A DNA stretch of 64,000 nucleotides from Vibrio kanaloae. GTDB lineage: Bacteria > Pseudomonadota > Gammaproteobacteria > Enterobacterales > Vibrionaceae. This document shows positions 19,510-28,698 of the stretch, one piece after another. A model generated the notes under the pieces. The model made no database searches, was not told the DNA's origin, and was given only the letters and a program-made list of their open reading frames with translations. The position numbers and the translations under genes were made by a program. The DNA is taken from assembly GCF_024347535.1 (NCBI RefSeq), contig NZ_AP025497.1, positions 2,232,001 to 2,296,000 of the forward strand, read 5' to 3'. Position 1 is the stretch's first letter. The number at the start of each line of letters is the position of its first letter.

Positions 19510-20268
19510 CTATACTGGGTTATCAATATCGATAAATTCAACATCTATACCATGTTCGTTTGCTAGCCACTCACCTAATGCCTTCACACCATAGCGCTCT
19601 GTTGCGTGATGACCTGCAGCGAAGTAATGAATATCTTGCTCACGAGCTGAGTACGTTGTGCGCTCTGAAATTTCACCAGAGATAAAAGCATCAATACCTT
19701 GAGACGCGGCAAGTTCAATGTAATCTTGACCGCCACCAGTGCACCAACCCACAGTGGTAATCAGTTTGTCTTGGTTTTCAGGAGCGATATGCAGTGGTTT
19801 ACGACTCAGAGCTTGGTTAACTTTATCTGCAAGCTCAGCACCTGTCATTGGCGCTTTCAACTTACCAAACATAGCAACCGATTGTGGGTGCCCTTCTAAG
19901 CCTCCTTCTATCTCAATATCGAGTAGCTCAGCTAGCTTGGCGTTGTTGCCAAGCTCAGGATGAATATCGAGAGGTAAATGATAACCAAAAAGGTTAATGT
20001 CATTTTTAATCAGAGTGCGAATGCGCTTGCCTTTCATACCGCGAATGGCTTCTGACTCACCTTTCCAAAAGTAACCATGATGAACTAACAAAGCATCGGC
20101 ACTCAATTCTACCGCTTTATCAATCAGTGCTTGAGAAGCTGTTACACCAGTTACAATTCGCTTCACTTCAGAAGCACCTTCTACTTGAAGACCATTAGGA
20201 CAGTAATCTTTAATCTGCTGTGGCTGAAGTTTTTCGTTCAGTAGCTTTTCTAATTGTAAGTTATTCAT
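19510..20268 (-). CDS. ybgI: NIF3/YbgI family dinuclear metal-center protein
   Basis: This family forms toroidal hexamers with two metal ions per subunit and is often annotated as GTP cyclohydrolase I type 2; the in vivo reaction is not settled. The 252-residue protein has the metal-binding motifs ADALLVHHGYFWKGE and FGYHLPLDIHPELGNN in the first half and SGEISERTTYSAREQDIHYFAAGHHATERYG in the second. It is convergent with gltA and divergent from the DUF1853 gene. A role in DNA damage response or metal handling has been suggested for E. coli YbgI. Confidence 0.93.
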   Translation of the reverse strand: MNNLQLEKLLNEKLQPQQIKDYCPNGLQVEGASEVKRIVTGVTASQALIDKAVELSADALLVHHGYFWKGESEAIRGMKGKRIRTLIKNDINLFGYHLPLDIHPELGNNAKLAELLDIEIEGGLEGHPQSVAMFGKLKAPMTGAELADKVNQALSRKPLHIAPENQDKLITTVGWCTGGGQDYIELAASQGIDAFISGEISERTTYSAREQDIHYFAAGHHATERYGVKALGEWLANEHGIDVEFIDIDNPV

Positions 20269-20375
20269 TTTTATTTCCAGCTTACCTTTATAATAACGCC
20301 GTTATATCAATTTACGGGTAGAATGTCGAAAGCCCCAGGGTTATGTTTATAAAGAGCTATGTTTATGAGGAAAAG

Positions 20376-21134
20376 ATGACAGCACTGCAACGTTTTTACC
20401 AATGGGTTATCGACTCGCCACCGTTACTGGAAATCAAACCACCCGTTTCTGATCTCAAGGGCTTCTCAGGCCCTCATACTATCGATTCATCACATACATA
20501 TAATGGTAACCCTAGGTTAGGTTTCCTCTACCAGCACCTATGTGAACAAGTTATCGGTGCTTCGGATAATTATTCGATCAAGTACGATGAGATTCAGATT
20601 AATGTTGAAGGTAGAACACTAGGTGCTATCGACTTTATTCTCGAAGAAGAGAGCAGCCAAAAACTGCAACATTGGGAAGTGGCGATTAAGTTTTACCTAC
20701 TTCATGAACAAACATGGTTTGGTCCTAACGCTCATGACCAATTAGATAAGAAGCTCGATAGGATGTTGAGCCACCAATTGGGTATGTCGTCTTCAACGGC
20801 CTTTGTTAAGCAATATCCAGAGATCGATGTCGACTCAAAACATCTCCTCATGCAGGGTCGTCTATATACCAACCCCTTCTTAGATCAAAAAGTACCTACT
20901 GAATGTTTGGGTTACGACATTAATTCAAGCCAAGTAAACGGTTTTTGGTGCTATCAAAACCAAGCCCATTTAATCTCTGAAGTACTCTACCCTCTCACCA
21001 AAGAGCAATGGGCAGCTGGCACTGATGACTTCACCTGTGAACCTCTTACTGAGTTTGGTGATCGCTTCGTTCACGGACAAACCAAGTCTGGGCAGTTCTG
21101 GTTTGTGATGCCACAAAGTTGGCCACACGGCTAA
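20376..21134 (+). CDS. DUF1853 family protein, PD-(D/E)XK nuclease-like
   Basis: The function is unknown. The segment GRTLGAIDFILEEE...HWEVAIKFYL carries the D...E-x-K pattern of the PD-(D/E)XK nuclease fold that characterises DUF1853. The N-terminal RLGFLYQHLCEQVI is also typical. I chose ATG 20376 because AGGAAAAG directly precedes it; an in-frame ATG at 20343 would add 11 residues without a good ribosome binding site. The product is 252 residues. It is monocistronic, divergent from ybgI and convergent with pgm. Nuclease activity has not been shown for this family as far as I know. Confidence 0.85.
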   Translation: MTALQRFYQWVIDSPPLLEIKPPVSDLKGFSGPHTIDSSHTYNGNPRLGFLYQHLCEQVIGASDNYSIKYDEIQINVEGRTLGAIDFILEEESSQKLQHWEVAIKFYLLHEQTWFGPNAHDQLDKKLDRMLSHQLGMSSSTAFVKQYPEIDVDSKHLLMQGRLYTNPFLDQKVPTECLGYDINSSQVNGFWCYQNQAHLISEVLYPLTKEQWAAGTDDFTCEPLTEFGDRFVHGQTKSGQFWFVMPQSWPHG

Positions 21135-21177
21135 TCCATTGAGTTGACTTAGTCTTAGCCACTTACTCACAGACAAA

Positions 21178-21217
21178 TAAAAAGGGCTGATGCTTTCACA
21201 TCAACCCTTCTACTATT
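21178..21217 (-). terminator. Intrinsic terminator after pgm
   Basis: On the minus strand AAGGGTTGATG pairs with CATCAGCCCTT (one T-G wobble), followed by TTTTTATTT. On the plus strand the same position is a C-A mismatch and no long T-run follows, so it serves pgm. Confidence 0.8.
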
Positions 21218-21247
21218 TATTTGGTGACTCTAGTAATCGAGATTTGA

Positions 21248-22894
21248 TTATAGACCAGCGGCAGCAAATACTTGGTTAACTATCTCTTGAGCTTCTGCTT
21301 CGATTGCTTTTAGGTGCTCTTCACCTTTAAAGCTTTCACAGTAGATCTTGTAGATGTCTTCAGTGCCTGATGGACGAGCAGCAAACCAACCGTTCTCTGT
21401 CGTCACTTTTAGGCCGCCAATCGCAGCGCCATTACCTGGAGCATGCGTTAGGCGTGCAGTAATTGCATCACCAGCAAGCGTCTCAGCTGAAACCATCTCT
21501 GGAGATAGCTTCTTAAGCACGTCTTTTTGTGCGCCATTGGCTACTGCTTGAATACGGTTGTACTTAGATTCACCGTGTTTAGCAGCAAGTTCTTCGTAGT
21601 ATTCTTGTGGGTTCTTACCAGTAACTGCTGTGATCTCAGCCGCAAGTAGACAAAGAATCAGTCCATCTTTATCTGTTGACCAAGGCGTACCGTCTTTACG
21701 TAAGAAAGATGCACCTGCACTCTCTTCACCACCGAAACCAAACTGACCGTTATAAAGGCCATCAACGAACCATTTGAAACCAACTGGCACTTCGCAAAGC
21801 TCGCGACCTAAATCAGCAACAACGCGGTCAATCAGAGCGCTTGATACCAGTGTCTTACCAACAGCAACATCTTTGCCCCAACCTTCACGGTTACGGTATA
21901 AGTAGTCAATACATACTGCTAGGAAGTGGTTTGGATTCATTAAGCCTTTTGGCGTAACAATACCGTGGCGATCGTAATCAGGGTCATTACCAAACGCTAG
22001 TTGATAGTCATCTTTAAGCGCCAGTAAACCTGCCATCGCGTACGGAGAAGAACAATCCATACGAACCACGCCATCTTTATCTAAAGACATAAACTGGAAC
22101 GAAGGATCAACGGCTTCACTTACCAAAGTAAGATCTAAGTTGTACGCTTTACCTATTTGACGCCAGTAATCGATACCGCTGCCACCTAGTGGATCAACAC
22201 CAATTTTGATGTTTGCTTTCTGAATCGCTTCCATATCAACCACGTTAACCAAATCAGCAACGTATGGGGCAACGAGATCTACTTCCTTCACTAACTCGGA
22301 CTGTTTAGCCTGTGCGATAGGAGTGCGCTTAACACCCTGCATTTGCTCAGCGATAATAACGTTCGCGCGATCTTCAATCGCTTGAGTTAATTCAGCTCCA
22401 GCAGGACCACCGTGTGTCGGGTTGTATTTGATACCGCCGTCTTGAGGAGGATTATGTGAAGGTGTGATAACAATGCCGTCAGCTTTTTTATCATTCGCTA
22501 GGTTGTGCGTAAGGATCGCGTGCGAGACACCTGGTGTTGGAGTAAAGCCATTTTTTTCTTGAATAATAACTTCAACACCGTTCGCTACAAGCACTTCGAT
22601 AACAGTAGAAAACGCAGGCTCAGATAGAGCATGAGTATCTTTACCTAAGAAAAGTGGGCCTGTTGTCCCCTGCTCGGCACGAACCTCAGCAACTGCCTGT
22701 GCAATCGCTAGAATGTGATTTTCGTTAAATGTTGATTTGTCTGCGGTACCACGGTGGCCAGAAGTACCAAACGATACTTTATGATCTGGGTTGTTAGCAT
22801 CCGGTTGCTGTAAGAAATAGTTAGCCACTAAAGCCGGAATATTATGAAGATCTTCCTGCTGAGCTTTTTGCCCAGCACGAGGGTGCATAGCCAT
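21248..22894 (-). CDS. pgm: Phosphoglucomutase (alpha-D-glucose specific)
   Basis: Pgm interconverts glucose-1-phosphate and glucose-6-phosphate, linking glycogen and cell-surface sugar synthesis to glycolysis. The phosphoserine loop TPSHNPP, the metal-binding DPDYDRHG, the sugar-binding GEESAG and the phosphate-binding RPSGTED are all present. I chose the ATG giving [13 protein letters not shown] (548 residues), which matches the E. coli start MAIHNRAGQ and places AAGG nine bases upstream. An ATG three codons earlier abuts the AAGG. It lies downstream of seqA, as in E. coli, but behind a terminator. Confidence 0.96.
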   Translation of the reverse strand: MAMHPRAGQKAQQEDLHNIPALVANYFLQQPDANNPDHKVSFGTSGHRGTADKSTFNENHILAIAQAVAEVRAEQGTTGPLFLGKDTHALSEPAFSTVIEVLVANGVEVIIQEKNGFTPTPGVSHAILTHNLANDKKADGIVITPSHNPPQDGGIKYNPTHGGPAGAELTQAIEDRANVIIAEQMQGVKRTPIAQAKQSELVKEVDLVAPYVADLVNVVDMEAIQKANIKIGVDPLGGSGIDYWRQIGKAYNLDLTLVSEAVDPSFQFMSLDKDGVVRMDCSSPYAMAGLLALKDDYQLAFGNDPDYDRHGIVTPKGLMNPNHFLAVCIDYLYRNREGWGKDVAVGKTLVSSALIDRVVADLGRELCEVPVGFKWFVDGLYNGQFGFGGEESAGASFLRKDGTPWSTDKDGLILCLLAAEITAVTGKNPQEYYEELAAKHGESKYNRIQAVANGAQKDVLKKLSPEMVSAETLAGDAITARLTHAPGNGAAIGGLKVTTENGWFAARPSGTEDIYKIYCESFKGEEHLKAIEAEAQEIVNQVFAAAGL

Positions 22895-22930
22895 TTTAGA
22901 CATCCTTATATATAAAATTTAAAAACAAAA

Positions 22931-22972
22931 AAACCTCATAATATCTACTTATCCATGGATATTATGAGGTTT
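22931..22972 (-). terminator. Terminator between seqA and pgm
   Basis: AAACCTCATAATATC and GATATTATGAGGTTT pair perfectly over 15 bases with a 12-base loop. On the minus strand TTTTTTTGTTTTT follows. It should separate seqA transcripts from pgm. Confidence 0.85.
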
Positions 22973-22985
22973 AAATCAGGTTTCG

Positions 22986-23525
22986 TTAAATTGAACCTGT
23001 TACTTTTTCTATCAATTCTGCTTGAAAACTCATACGGCTCATAAGCTGCTCAACCATCTGTCTTTTACGGCTAGTGTTGTTATTAGTAATAACCCAAAAA
23101 GGACTTTGTGGGATGGCCTTAGGCTTAGTTGTATTGCCATTTTCTAGCAAAGTCGCTTCGTTATCTGCAAAGTAAACACGCTTGCGGCCTTTTACTTGAG
23201 TTGCTTCTGAAAAGCTTTCAGGGTCGATTTTATGCAGTGTCGATAACACCAGCATGAAACGATCAATGGCTTTCTTTAGTGACGCAAACTCATCTGATAT
23301 TAGTAGTGAGCGCATTTCTTTAACGCCATCGACCTTCTCTGGAGTAAAGCCGACTTCTTTGCTAACAACGATACCTTTTGGCTCAACGATCTCTTCGATC
23401 GGAGCCATACCTTGGCTATCAACCTGTAACAAGCGGCGCAGAATATCTGAAGCGCTTTCGCCAATACGTTCTGTCTGACCCGCAATAAAACGGTATAGGT
23501 CTTCATCAACCTCAATTGTTTTCAT
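22986..23525 (-). CDS. seqA: Replication initiation negative regulator SeqA
   Basis: SeqA binds hemimethylated GATC sites, sequesters oriC and organises new DNA. The N-terminal oligomerisation domain (MKTIEVDEDLYRFIAGQTERIGESASDILRRLL) and the C-terminal DNA-binding domain (FWVITNNNTSRKRQMVEQLM) are both present. At 179 residues it is typical of Vibrio and E. coli. It is divergent from ybfF with a gap of under 100 bases, the same arrangement as in E. coli. Confidence 0.97.
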   Translation of the reverse strand: MKTIEVDEDLYRFIAGQTERIGESASDILRRLLQVDSQGMAPIEEIVEPKGIVVSKEVGFTPEKVDGVKEMRSLLISDEFASLKKAIDRFMLVLSTLHKIDPESFSEATQVKGRKRVYFADNEATLLENGNTTKPKAIPQSPFWVITNNNTSRKRQMVEQLMSRMSFQAELIEKVTGSI

Positions 23526-23618
23526 TCGCTTTTCACAATCTCAATGTTTAAACTCTGGGGGATTATAGCGAGATCCGCGCGGATACTCTACGTCAAACCC
23601 ACCATGAATAAGATAAAA

Positions 23619-24380
23619 ATGTCAGTACAGCTCAACTATAAAATTGAAGGTGAGGGTCACACCATTGTTTTGATCCATGGATTATTCGGTAATCTGGACA
23701 ACCTTGGCTTACTCGCTAGGGATCTAAAAGCCGATCATCAGGTGCTTAGTGTCGATCTACGCAACCACGGTCAATCTTTCCATAGTGACACTCACAACTA
23801 TCAAGCGATGGCACAGGATGTCGCTCAATTGTTGAATGATCTTGAGCTACAAGATGTCACTGTCATTGGGCACTCAATGGGAGGCAAAGTAGCGATGGCA
23901 CTGACAGAGCACCTTACACTGCGCAAGTTAGTTGTCTTAGACATGGCACCTGTCGCCTACACAAAAAACCGCCATGACAACGTCTTCGCTGGCCTACAAG
24001 CTATAATAAAAGAAAAGCCAACATCGCGCGCAGACGCCCTTAAAGTTCTCGCAAACCATATCGAGATCGATGGCGTTCGTCAGTTCTTGACCAAATCTTT
24101 GTTTAAATCAGAACAAGGGGTTATGGAATGGCGTTTCAATGTTGCGTCACTGCTCGCTAATTACTCGCAGATCATTGGTTGGAAACCTATTGATAAAACG
24201 TCGGTCAAAACCTTGCTGATAAAAGGTGGGGATTCTGATTACCTCACGGCTGAACATCAAACTGCTGTTCAGCAGCAATTTTCTAATGCGAAAGCTCATG
24301 TCATCGCAAACACGGGGCACTGGCTGCATGCAGAAAAGCCAGCCGAAGTACTCAGAGCAATCAGAAAGTTCATCGCTTAA
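23619..24380 (+). CDS. ybfF: YbfF family alpha/beta hydrolase (esterase)
   Basis: A small acyl-ester hydrolase; E. coli YbfF acts on palmitoyl-CoA and similar esters in vitro. Oxyanion-hole segment VLIHGLFGNLDNLG, nucleophile elbow GHSMGG, and a late histidine in ANTGHWLHAEKP give the Ser-His pair. The reading frame stays open back to 23544, but the upstream codons do not match the family, so I start at ATG 23619 (MSVQLNYKIEG, 253 residues). ATG 23604 is also possible. No start has a strong ribosome binding site. Confidence 0.9.
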   Translation: MSVQLNYKIEGEGHTIVLIHGLFGNLDNLGLLARDLKADHQVLSVDLRNHGQSFHSDTHNYQAMAQDVAQLLNDLELQDVTVIGHSMGGKVAMALTEHLTLRKLVVLDMAPVAYTKNRHDNVFAGLQAIIKEKPTSRADALKVLANHIEIDGVRQFLTKSLFKSEQGVMEWRFNVASLLANYSQIIGWKPIDKTSVKTLLIKGGDSDYLTAEHQTAVQQQFSNAKAHVIANTGHWLHAEKPAEVLRAIRKFIA

Positions 24381-24488
24381 GTACTCTTTTTCATGCAGAT
24401 AAATGAGAACTGTGTAATCAGTGTAGATTAACTTTATCTCACAACAGTGATATAGTGCGCCCAAGCAAAATTGGTATATAAGGTTCCC

Positions 24489-24707
24489 ATGCTTTACGAC
24501 TACATGAACATCATTGAATCTGTTGGTTTAGATCTCCTATTTGCCGCGATTTTCTTTTTGATCGGTATGGCAATTAGAGATGTTCTAAAGCAGGGAAACG
24601 TCCCTGTATTTGGTCGTCGCATCGTATGGTTAGTACTTTTCCTTGGTTGTGCAGGTTTTATCGCCAAAGGGATAATCCAACTAAGCTGGGAAGGAACAGG
24701 GATCTAA
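24489..24707 (+). CDS. DUF2788 family small membrane protein
   Basis: A 72-residue protein with two predicted membrane helices (DLLFAAIFFLIGMAIRDVL and IVWLVLFLGCAGFIAKGII) joined by a short basic loop (KQGNVPVFGRR). This is the pattern of DUF2788, a family of unknown function common in vibrios. AAGG sits five bases before ATG 24489. It lies just upstream of fldA on the same strand (58 bases), so co-transcription is likely. No function can be assigned. Confidence 0.82.
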   Translation: MLYDYMNIIESVGLDLLFAAIFFLIGMAIRDVLKQGNVPVFGRRIVWLVLFLGCAGFIAKGIIQLSWEGTGI

Positions 24708-24765
24708 TGACTCCCTTCCGAACTTTATTACACCGACAACAGACAAAATGAAAGGTAATGATTCT

Positions 24766-25299
24766 ATGGCAAGTGTAGGTCTCTTCTTTGGTAGCGATAC
24801 AGGTAACACTGAAGCTGTTGCTAAGATGATTCAAAAGCAATTGAGCAAACAGCTCGTTCACGTTCAAGACATTGCAAAAAGCAGCAAAGAGGATATCGAT
24901 AACTTCGATCTACTGCTGCTTGGTATTCCTACGTGGTATTACGGCGAAGCTCAATGTGATTGGGATGATTTTTTCCCAGAACTAGAAGCAATTGACTTCT
25001 CAACCAAACTTGTTGCTATCTTCGGTTGTGGCGATCAAGAAGATTACGCAGAGTACTTCTGTGATGCTATGGGTACTGTCCGTGACATCGTAGAAGCGAA
25101 AGGTGGTACGATCTTAGGTCACACATCAACTGAAGGCTACGAATTTGAAGCATCAAAAGGTTTAGTTGAAGGTGACGACAGCCAATTCGTTGGTCTATGT
25201 ATTGATGAAGATCGTCAACCAGAGCTAACCGATGAGCGTGTATCTAACTGGGTTAAACAAATCCACGAAGAGATGTGCCTTGCAGAGCTAGAAGACTAA
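24766..25299 (+). CDS. fldA: Flavodoxin FldA
   Basis: An FMN-containing electron carrier that supplies electrons to pathways such as methionine synthase activation and isoprenoid synthesis. The N-terminal FFGSDTGNTEAVAKM phosphate-binding loop and the FMN-stacking segments GIPTWYYGEAQCDWDDFFP and GCGDQEDYAEYFCDAMG are near identical to long-chain enterobacterial flavodoxins. I start at ATG 24766 (177 residues, MASVGLFFG) with AAAGG ten bases upstream. An in-frame ATG at 24748 lies before that ribosome binding site. Confidence 0.97.
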   Translation: MASVGLFFGSDTGNTEAVAKMIQKQLSKQLVHVQDIAKSSKEDIDNFDLLLLGIPTWYYGEAQCDWDDFFPELEAIDFSTKLVAIFGCGDQEDYAEYFCDAMGTVRDIVEAKGGTILGHTSTEGYEFEASKGLVEGDDSQFVGLCIDEDRQPELTDERVSNWVKQIHEEMCLAELED

Positions 25300-25350
25300 T
25301 CCTCTAACGGTTGTTAATTGTTACAATTAATTACAACTATATAGATAATG

Positions 25351-25375
25351 AAAAACCTCCTAAATGGAGGTTTTT
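25351..25375. terminator. Bidirectional terminator after fldA
   Basis: AAAAACCTCC pairs with GGAGGTTTTT around TAAAT. It serves fldA and, on the other strand, the convergent DUF4442 gene. Confidence 0.9.
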
Positions 25376-25393
25376 CTGTTTAATACTCAAAGA

Positions 25394-25903
25394 CTAACAT
25401 TCCGCTTCTAAGGCTTTATCGTCATCTTCTCTAAATTGTGGCTTCTTCCTTACATACAAGGTTCGCTGGATTTCTGATACCACATTCCCCTGTTTATCTT
25501 TTACATAGATAATGAATTCTGGGAAACACTTTTCTCCAAGCTGCGTCTGCCGATAAATCTCATCAAGTTGTCCTTGGCTTATCTCAAAGTCTGCATACAA
25601 GTCAGATTGGCCAGGCTTGATAAAGTTAATGCTCGCTTCTTTATCCCACACATAGTACCTCTCACCTAAAATTCCCATTAACATCAACGAGTAAACCGGA
25701 TCGGTTAAGGAGAAGATACTACCTCCATATTGAGTACGATTGGCATTTTTATTCCACCAACGCAGCTTGAGCACCGTCTTTACTACCCTGAAATCAGAGC
25801 TAATATGGGCTATCTTAATACCAGCGCCCCAAAACGGAGGCCAAACATTGAGTGCGAACCTTACAATGCTTGGTTTATATATTCTTGCAAGTTGCTTGTT
25901 CAT
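25394..25903 (-). CDS. DUF4442 family hotdog-fold thioesterase-like protein
   Basis: A 169-residue protein with the DUF4442 pattern: an N-terminal helix (RFALNVWPPFWGAGIKI), strand KTVLKLRWWNKNANRTQYGGSIFSLTDPVYSLML and a C-terminal strand pair ending SEIQRTLYVRKKP. The family is thought to adopt the hotdog fold of acyl-CoA thioesterases, but no substrate is established. It lies alone between fldA and fur on the opposite strand. Confidence 0.85.
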   Translation of the reverse strand: MNKQLARIYKPSIVRFALNVWPPFWGAGIKIAHISSDFRVVKTVLKLRWWNKNANRTQYGGSIFSLTDPVYSLMLMGILGERYYVWDKEASINFIKPGQSDLYADFEISQGQLDEIYRQTQLGEKCFPEFIIYVKDKQGNVVSEIQRTLYVRKKPQFREDDDKALEAEC

Positions 25904-26110
25904 GACAACATTCCATGTTCACATTAGAAATCCCGCGACCGTTACTGGTCTTACCTCCACTATAAGTGAGATACTTCCAATTTACAAAACAGATTGTGAT
26001 GCTGGATAGAAACCCTTATAAGTTCGTGGTTTATTGTTATGCCTGACTAAACTATAATGGTATTAATATTGAATACTGTTAATTGCTGCAGATCATCAAC
26101 AGGAAAGTAT

Positions 26111-26560
26111 ATGTCAGACAACAATCAAGCGCTAAAAGATGCTGGTCTTAAAGTGACCCTCCCAAGGCTCAAAATTTTAGAAGTATTACAACAACCAGAC
26201 TGCCAACATATTAGTGCTGAAGATTTATATAAAAAGCTGATCGACCTAGGTGAAGAGATCGGGCTTGCGACCGTTTATCGAGTGCTTAACCAATTCGATG
26301 ACGCTGGCATTGTAACTCGCCACCACTTCGAAGGCGGTAAGTCTGTATTTGAACTTTCAACACAGCATCACCATGACCACCTAGTGTGTCTAGACTGCGG
26401 TGAAGTTATCGAATTCTCTGATGATCTTATCGAAGAAAGACAAAAAGAAATCGCTCAACGCTACAACGTACAGCTAACTAACCACAGTTTGTATCTGTAT
26501 GGTAAAAGCATCACTGGGGATTGCAAAGGCAACCCAGACGCACATAAAGCGAAGAAGTAA
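26111..26560 (+). CDS. fur: Ferric uptake regulator Fur
   Basis: Fur represses iron-uptake genes when loaded with Fe(II). The 149-residue protein has the N-terminal winged helix (GLKVTLPRLKILEVL, IGLATVYRVLNQFDDAGIV), the metal-site histidines in HHHDHLVCLDCGEVIEF and a short C-terminal tail. I start at ATG 26111, five bases after AGGAAAG; the frame is open further upstream but those residues are not family-like. Regulated genes in this window probably include feoAB. Confidence 0.97.
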   Translation: MSDNNQALKDAGLKVTLPRLKILEVLQQPDCQHISAEDLYKKLIDLGEEIGLATVYRVLNQFDDAGIVTRHHFEGGKSVFELSTQHHHDHLVCLDCGEVIEFSDDLIEERQKEIAQRYNVQLTNHSLYLYGKSITGDCKGNPDAHKAKK

Positions 26561-26565
26561 CAAAG

Positions 26566-26590
26566 AACGCTGGCTAGGCCGGCGTTTTTT
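26566..26590 (+). terminator. Intrinsic terminator after fur
   Basis: AACGCTGGC pairs with GCCGGCGTT (one T-G wobble) around TAG, followed by TTTTTT. Confidence 0.88.
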
Positions 26591-26657
26591 ATTTGGGCTC
26601 ATGCGGTAGTAAGATTCACATCAGCTTGACCCACAATTTGTTATTTTATCCAGATAC

Positions 26658-26686
26658 AAAAAAACCGGCTCTAAGCCGGTTTTTTA
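26658..26686. terminator. Bidirectional terminator between fur and glnS
   Basis: ACCGGCT pairs with AGCCGGT around a short loop, with a long A-run before and T6 after. On the minus strand it ends glnS; on the plus strand it backs up the fur terminator. Confidence 0.88.
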
Positions 26687-26728
26687 TTAATCGCATCTTG
26701 AGAAACTAAGCTTTGAGAAACAGAGCTA

Positions 26729-28396
26729 TTAAGCTTCAGCTTTACCCCAAGTGTCACGCAAGCCAACTGTACGGTTGAATACTAGCGCGTCTGCTTTAGA
26801 GTCTTTCGAATCTACGCAGAAGTAACCGGTACGTTCAAACTGGTACGCTTGCTCTGCCACGCCTTCAGCTAAGCTAGGCTCAACAAAACCGTTTAGCGTA
26901 ACCAGAGATTCAGGGTTCAGCGTTGCTGCAAAGTCGTCAGCAGCGGCTGGGTTTGCCACTGTGAATAGACGATCGTATAAACGAATCTCAGCAGGCAGTG
27001 CTTTATTAGCTGATACCCAGTGGATAACGCCTTTCACTTTACGGCCATCTGCAGGGTTCTTACCCAGAGTTTCGTTATCGTAAGAACAGAAGATAGTCGT
27101 AATGTTACCTTCTGCATCTTTTTCGATACGTTCTGCTTTGATCACGTAAGCGCCACGTAGACGAACTTCTTTACCTAGAACCAAACGCTTGTACTTCTTG
27201 TTTGCTTCTTCACGGAAGTCATCACGCTCAATCCAAACTTCACGTGTAAATGGTACTTCACGAGTACCCATTTCTGGCTTATTTGGGTGGTTTGCAACGG
27301 TTAGCGTTTCTACTGTATCTGCTTCGTAGTTCTCGATCACTACCTTCACAGGATCCAGAACAGCCATCGCACGAGGTGCATTTTCATTCAGGTCATCACG
27401 AATACAAGATTCAAGCGAACCGAACTCAATCATATTCTCTTGCTTCGTTACACCAATACGCTTACAGAATTCACGAATCGAACTTGGAGTAAACCCGCGA
27501 CGACGTAAACCAGAGATAGTAGGCATACGAGGGTCATCCCAACCTTGAACTAGATTCTCAACCACAAGTTGGTTCAGCTTACGCTTAGACATCACTGTGT
27601 ATTCAAGATTCAAGCGGCTAAACTCATACTGGCGAGGTTGGCTGTCAATCGTAATGTTATCTAACACCCAGTCGTACAAACGACGGTTGTCTTGGAATTC
27701 AAGAGTGCAGATAGAGTGAGTAATACCTTCCAACGCATCAGAAATACAGTGAGTGAAGTCGTACATTGGATAAATGCACCACTTGTCACCTGTCTGATGG
27801 TGGTTAGCAAAACGAACACGGTAGATAACAGGATCGCGCATCACCATGAATGAAGAGCTCATGTCGATCTTAGCACGTAGACACGCTTTGCCTTCTTCGA
27901 AACCACCGTCACGCATTTTTTCAAACAACGCTAGGTTCTCTTCAGGGCTGCGGTCGCGGTATGGGCTCGCTTTACCTGGCTCTTTTAGCGTGCCACGGTA
28001 CTCACGGATTTGATCAGGACTTAGCTCGTCAACATACGCTAAGCCTTTATTAATTAATTCCACAGCATAAGCGTAAAGCGTATCGAAGTAGTTTGATGAG
28101 TAACAAATATCACCAGACCATTCGAAGCCTAACCAACTTACATCATTCTTAATTGACTCAACGTATTCAACGTCTTCTTTTTCAGGGTTTGTATCATCGA
28201 AACGAAGATTACATTGTCCCTGGTAGTCCTGAGCAATACCAAAGTTCAAGCAAATAGATTTAGCGTGACCAATGTGCAGGTAGCCATTTGGCTCCGGCGG
28301 GAAACGAGTATGCACGCTACTGTGTGTACCATCAGCTAAATCTTTATCAATAATTTGGCGAATGAAATTCGATGGACGAGCCTCAGCTTCACTCAT
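26729..28396 (-). CDS. glnS: Glutamine--tRNA ligase
   Basis: GlnS charges tRNA-Gln with glutamine. The class I signature is present as [15 protein letters not shown] (HIGH-type) and the second loop as TVMSKRKL (KMSKS-type). The 555-residue length matches the E. coli enzyme, with the C-terminal anticodon-binding beta barrels (for example [17 protein letters not shown]). AGGTG precedes the ATG. It is transcribed toward fur and ends at the terminator near 26660. Confidence 0.98.
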   Translation of the reverse strand: MSEAEARPSNFIRQIIDKDLADGTHSSVHTRFPPEPNGYLHIGHAKSICLNFGIAQDYQGQCNLRFDDTNPEKEDVEYVESIKNDVSWLGFEWSGDICYSSNYFDTLYAYAVELINKGLAYVDELSPDQIREYRGTLKEPGKASPYRDRSPEENLALFEKMRDGGFEEGKACLRAKIDMSSSFMVMRDPVIYRVRFANHHQTGDKWCIYPMYDFTHCISDALEGITHSICTLEFQDNRRLYDWVLDNITIDSQPRQYEFSRLNLEYTVMSKRKLNQLVVENLVQGWDDPRMPTISGLRRRGFTPSSIREFCKRIGVTKQENMIEFGSLESCIRDDLNENAPRAMAVLDPVKVVIENYEADTVETLTVANHPNKPEMGTREVPFTREVWIERDDFREEANKKYKRLVLGKEVRLRGAYVIKAERIEKDAEGNITTIFCSYDNETLGKNPADGRKVKGVIHWVSANKALPAEIRLYDRLFTVANPAAADDFAATLNPESLVTLNGFVEPSLAEGVAEQAYQFERTGYFCVDSKDSKADALVFNRTVGLRDTWGKAEA

Positions 28397-28698
28397 CTAT
28401 AGCACCTCTATGTATTTAGTATTGTCAGAGAAAGTTATCTTCCGCCTCCAAGAAAACGCTCGCTTGTAGCGCCAGTCAAAGGTAGAAAGATCATTGTTGC
28501 TAATCATCCACAATTCTTTGCCTTTGCACAATAAGAACCGTCCGTTAATTGTGATTATTTCTACTATTCGGTAAAGAATAGAACGAACCTTGTTCACCGA
28601 ACTTAAATCACAGGCACAAAAAAGCCTCCCATGTGGGAGGCTTTCAATTTGACACTTACTTAAGAGTAACTTTACGTCTTAATTAAGGACTTCCCTTA
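28397..28698. other. Intergenic region between nagE terminator and glnS
   Basis: The region holds the nagE terminator (28621-28644) and about 220 bases of presumed glnS promoter and leader. A 66-codon open frame on the minus strand runs into the glnS start, but it has no ribosome binding site and no family-like features. I see no RNA gene. Confidence 0.6.
28619..28644 (-). terminator. Intrinsic terminator after nagE
   Basis: AAAGCCTCCC and GGGAGGCTTT form a 10-base-pair stem with an ATGT loop. On the minus strand TTTTTT follows, ending nagE. Confidence 0.9.

Noticed and set aside
28397..28597. 66-codon frame directly upstream of glnS
   Set aside because: No ribosome binding site, no recognisable motif, and in the position of the glnS leader.
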